Source: Thermoprotei archaeon (lineage in GTDB: Archaea > Thermoproteota > Thermoprotei > QMSL01 > B3-G16). From it: DNA of 61,623 nucleotides. Of the stretch, positions 60,385 to 61,623 are shown one piece after another (position 1 is the stretch's first letter; the number at the start of each line of letters is the position of its first letter). The DNA is taken from assembly GCA_021162845.1 (NCBI GenBank), contig JAGGXX010000021.1, positions 1-61,623 of the forward strand, written 5' to 3'. The notes beneath the pieces are model-generated. The model saw only the letters and a program-made list of their open reading frames with translations. It was not told the DNA's origin and searched no databases. The position numbers were made by a program, and so were the translations under genes.

Positions 60385-60390
60385 AAAAAA
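60385..60390 (-). terminator. Oligo-T terminator of the 60409 gene
   Basis: Six consecutive T on the minus strand, 19-24 bases after the stop codon, fit the simple oligo-T terminators of archaea. Confidence 0.5.
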
Positions 60391-60408
60391 GAGGGATCTG
60401 AAGGCTTT

Positions 60409-60771
60409 TCAGGCCTCCTGCTTAAATAACTCTGGAAATAGCTCCTTAGCTTTCTCAGTTAGGAAATACGACTTAGAACCTCTTACTCGGCCTAGAATGC
60501 CTTCCGCGATGAGGAAGCGATAACTAACCCTTCGCTTTAATCCAATCTCCGCAGAAACTTCCTCTGCTAGTTCCATTAACTTAGACCTCTCTATACATGA
60601 ATTAGGTGATTTAAGCACCTCTGAAACTACCCTACGTGCTAGCTCACTCCTGGCAATATCTATTTTGCGCTCCCTTTTTGGTACTACTTCTGAAGCTGGA
60701 ACCCACTTACCCTTATAGTACACTTTCGCATCGGGGGGTAAAAACGGAGATCTCCGAGCTCTTTTACTCAT
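60409..60771 (-). CDS. Hypothetical basic protein with winged-helix-like fold
   Basis: A 120-residue protein. The N-terminal 40 residues are basic (MSKRARRSPFLPPDAKVYYK), then three or four helices (SELARRVVSEVLKSPN, RSKLMELAEEVSAEIGLKRR) and a strand-turn segment (GILGRVRGSKSYFLTEKAKEL) resemble a winged helix. It may bind DNA or RNA. No specific family is recognised. It is flanked by long noncoding DNA on its 5' side. Confidence 0.6.
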   Translation of the reverse strand: MSKRARRSPFLPPDAKVYYKGKWVPASEVVPKRERKIDIARSELARRVVSEVLKSPNSCIERSKLMELAEEVSAEIGLKRRVSYRFLIAEGILGRVRGSKSYFLTEKAKELFPELFKQEA

Positions 60772-61463
60772 CGTAAATACCCATTTTTAATGAGAATATA
60801 GTGATATTTAAATTTAGCGAAAAACACACGTACCTCCAACTAAAAGGCAACTCAGAGACCATAGTACTACATTATACTCCCTCATAACTGATGGATATTA
60901 TTAATGATAATTGATAAATTAATTATACATATCACATTGCTTTTACGTGCCCTTTAATTTAACTCATCCAGCAGTTTTCAGCAATGCCCCCAAGGTCGGA
61001 CCTACCTGGTGCTTCTAGATATGCTAGCTTTTTCAAACACAATACCAATGACACTATCATCTCTCATATCTAAGCCACTAATGCTTGAGCCAGATTATCT
61101 GTGAATCTTTGCCCTTCGATGCTCATGAGAGCATGAGACTAACTTGAGGTAGGTAATCATCAACTAAAGATTTCTTATCTTTAGTGGCCCCCTTAACGAT
61201 ACTGTGGCCTCCGCGTTATGTGGGTTAGCTGAGCTTAGGATCTCCGATCTGGCAAAGAGGACACTTAATCTCATAAAATTCTAACTCAACTTAGGGTAAT
61301 CATAAAATAGGACTATGCCCCTCATACATGCATCACTAAAGATCGCCCAAGCTTACCTCTAATTAAAGCGATATATTTCCCTAAAAATTGCAAGTAAATA
61401 AGGCTCAAACTTAATCGTTTTATAGCCTTCAAGCCTATAATGCTAAAGGGTCGGTGATTTAAA
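60772..61463. other. Long AT-rich noncoding region
   Basis: These 692 bases contain no plausible gene. Visible structures are ATGCTC-ATGA-GAGCAT (61119-61134) and the 9-bp hairpin ACTAAAGAT/ATCTTTAGT (61163-61185) with a 5-base loop. The end carries the promoter region of the sulfatase-like gene (TTTTATAG near 61419-61426) and the ribosome site GGTGATT. Confidence 0.5.
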
Positions 61464-61623
61464 ATGAACGTAATCGTCCTCATGTTAGATAGCTTGAGGC
61501 CTGATCATCTCGGCTGTTACGGCAATAAATGGATCAAGACCCCCAATATAGATAGATTCGCCGAGGAGTGCGCGGTATTCGATAGGGCATACGCCGAGGG
61601 ATTGCCGACATTACCAGTTCGTA
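61464..61623 (+). CDS. Sulfatase/alkaline-phosphatase-superfamily protein (N-terminal fragment)
   Basis: The first 53 codons of a gene cut by the window edge. MNVIVLMLDSLRPDHLGCYG is the standard start with metal-binding Asp, followed by TPNIDRFAEE and a turn leading to LPTLPVR. In true sulfatases this turn is (C/S)-x-P-S-R with the formylglycine residue; here the matching residue is Thr. A Thr nucleophile is typical of phosphodiesterase-like or phosphonate-hydrolase-like relatives. GGTCGGTGATT precedes the ATG. Confidence 0.82.
   Translation, partial: MNVIVLMLDSLRPDHLGCYGNKWIKTPNIDRFAEECAVFDRAYAEGLPTLPVR

Overview
The window reads as a chromosomal segment of a thermophilic archaeon of the TACK lineage (Thermoproteota in the broad sense); I cannot fix the class. 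Archaeal markers are RadA, an Nre-type repair protein, TYW3, a CdvA-like division protein, an archaemetzincin-like protein, UPF0248, GGTGATC-type Shine-Dalgarno sites, many TTG/GTG starts, TATA boxes about 27 nt before likely leaderless starts, and ATGA/TAATG gene overlaps. Base composition is moderate. One tRNA gene, tRNA-Gly(TCC), was seen. No rRNA, CRISPR array, transposase or phage gene was seen.

Layout. 1-1667: a partial gene end, a pilin-like secreted protein, UPF0248 and an unknown. 1675-6838: molybdenum/tungsten cofactor genes (moaC, moaA, moaB, two moeA paralogs, the second fused to a molybdate-binding-like domain). 6939-7577: a RecB-like nuclease. 7761-13649: a complete oligopeptide-type ABC importer whose substrate-binding protein looks circularly permuted. 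13600-18888: homoserine kinase, an orphan MttB-family methyltransferase, a PflX-type radical SAM protein and TYW3. 18956-22939: a divergent archaemetzincin, an SplB-type radical SAM protein and two membrane-bound winged-helix regulators. 23115-28342: a putative DNA-transaction island with a two-gene membrane-anchored HerA/VirB4-like protein lacking Walker motifs, a small coiled-coil protein, RadA, an AbrB-like protein and Nre. 28499-33195: CdvA-like protein, tRNA-Gly, a truncated surface-protein domain, a GNAT acetyltransferase, a nitrilase-family amidase and a zinc ribbon. 33211-35360: a secreted protein with a very basic tail and a transmembrane winged-helix sensor.

From 35.5 kb to the end the content is peptide and sugar metabolism: an M20-like peptidase missing metal ligands, an amidohydrolase, a second oligopeptide ABC set with a broken binding protein and no ATPases, a fucose-isomerase-like protein, an ArsR regulator with a degenerate ABC exporter, two OPT-like multispanning transporters bracketing a giant M28-peptidase/FtsX fusion and a URO-D-like protein, a GH53-type galactanase without a signal peptide, an SDR dehydrogenase, a PHP hydrolase, and the start of a sulfatase-superfamily gene.

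The most interesting points are: (1) the permuted ABC binding protein; (2) the split HerA/VirB4-like pseudo-ATPase beside radA; (3) the OPT / M28-FtsX / OPT cluster, in which the M28 domain has lost catalytic residues; (4) two noncoding hairpins 30 kb apart with different, compensating stems but a similar 15-nt loop motif; and (5) an unusual number of enzyme-family members here that lack catalytic residues. All functional statements are by recognition of sequence motifs; no database search was run.
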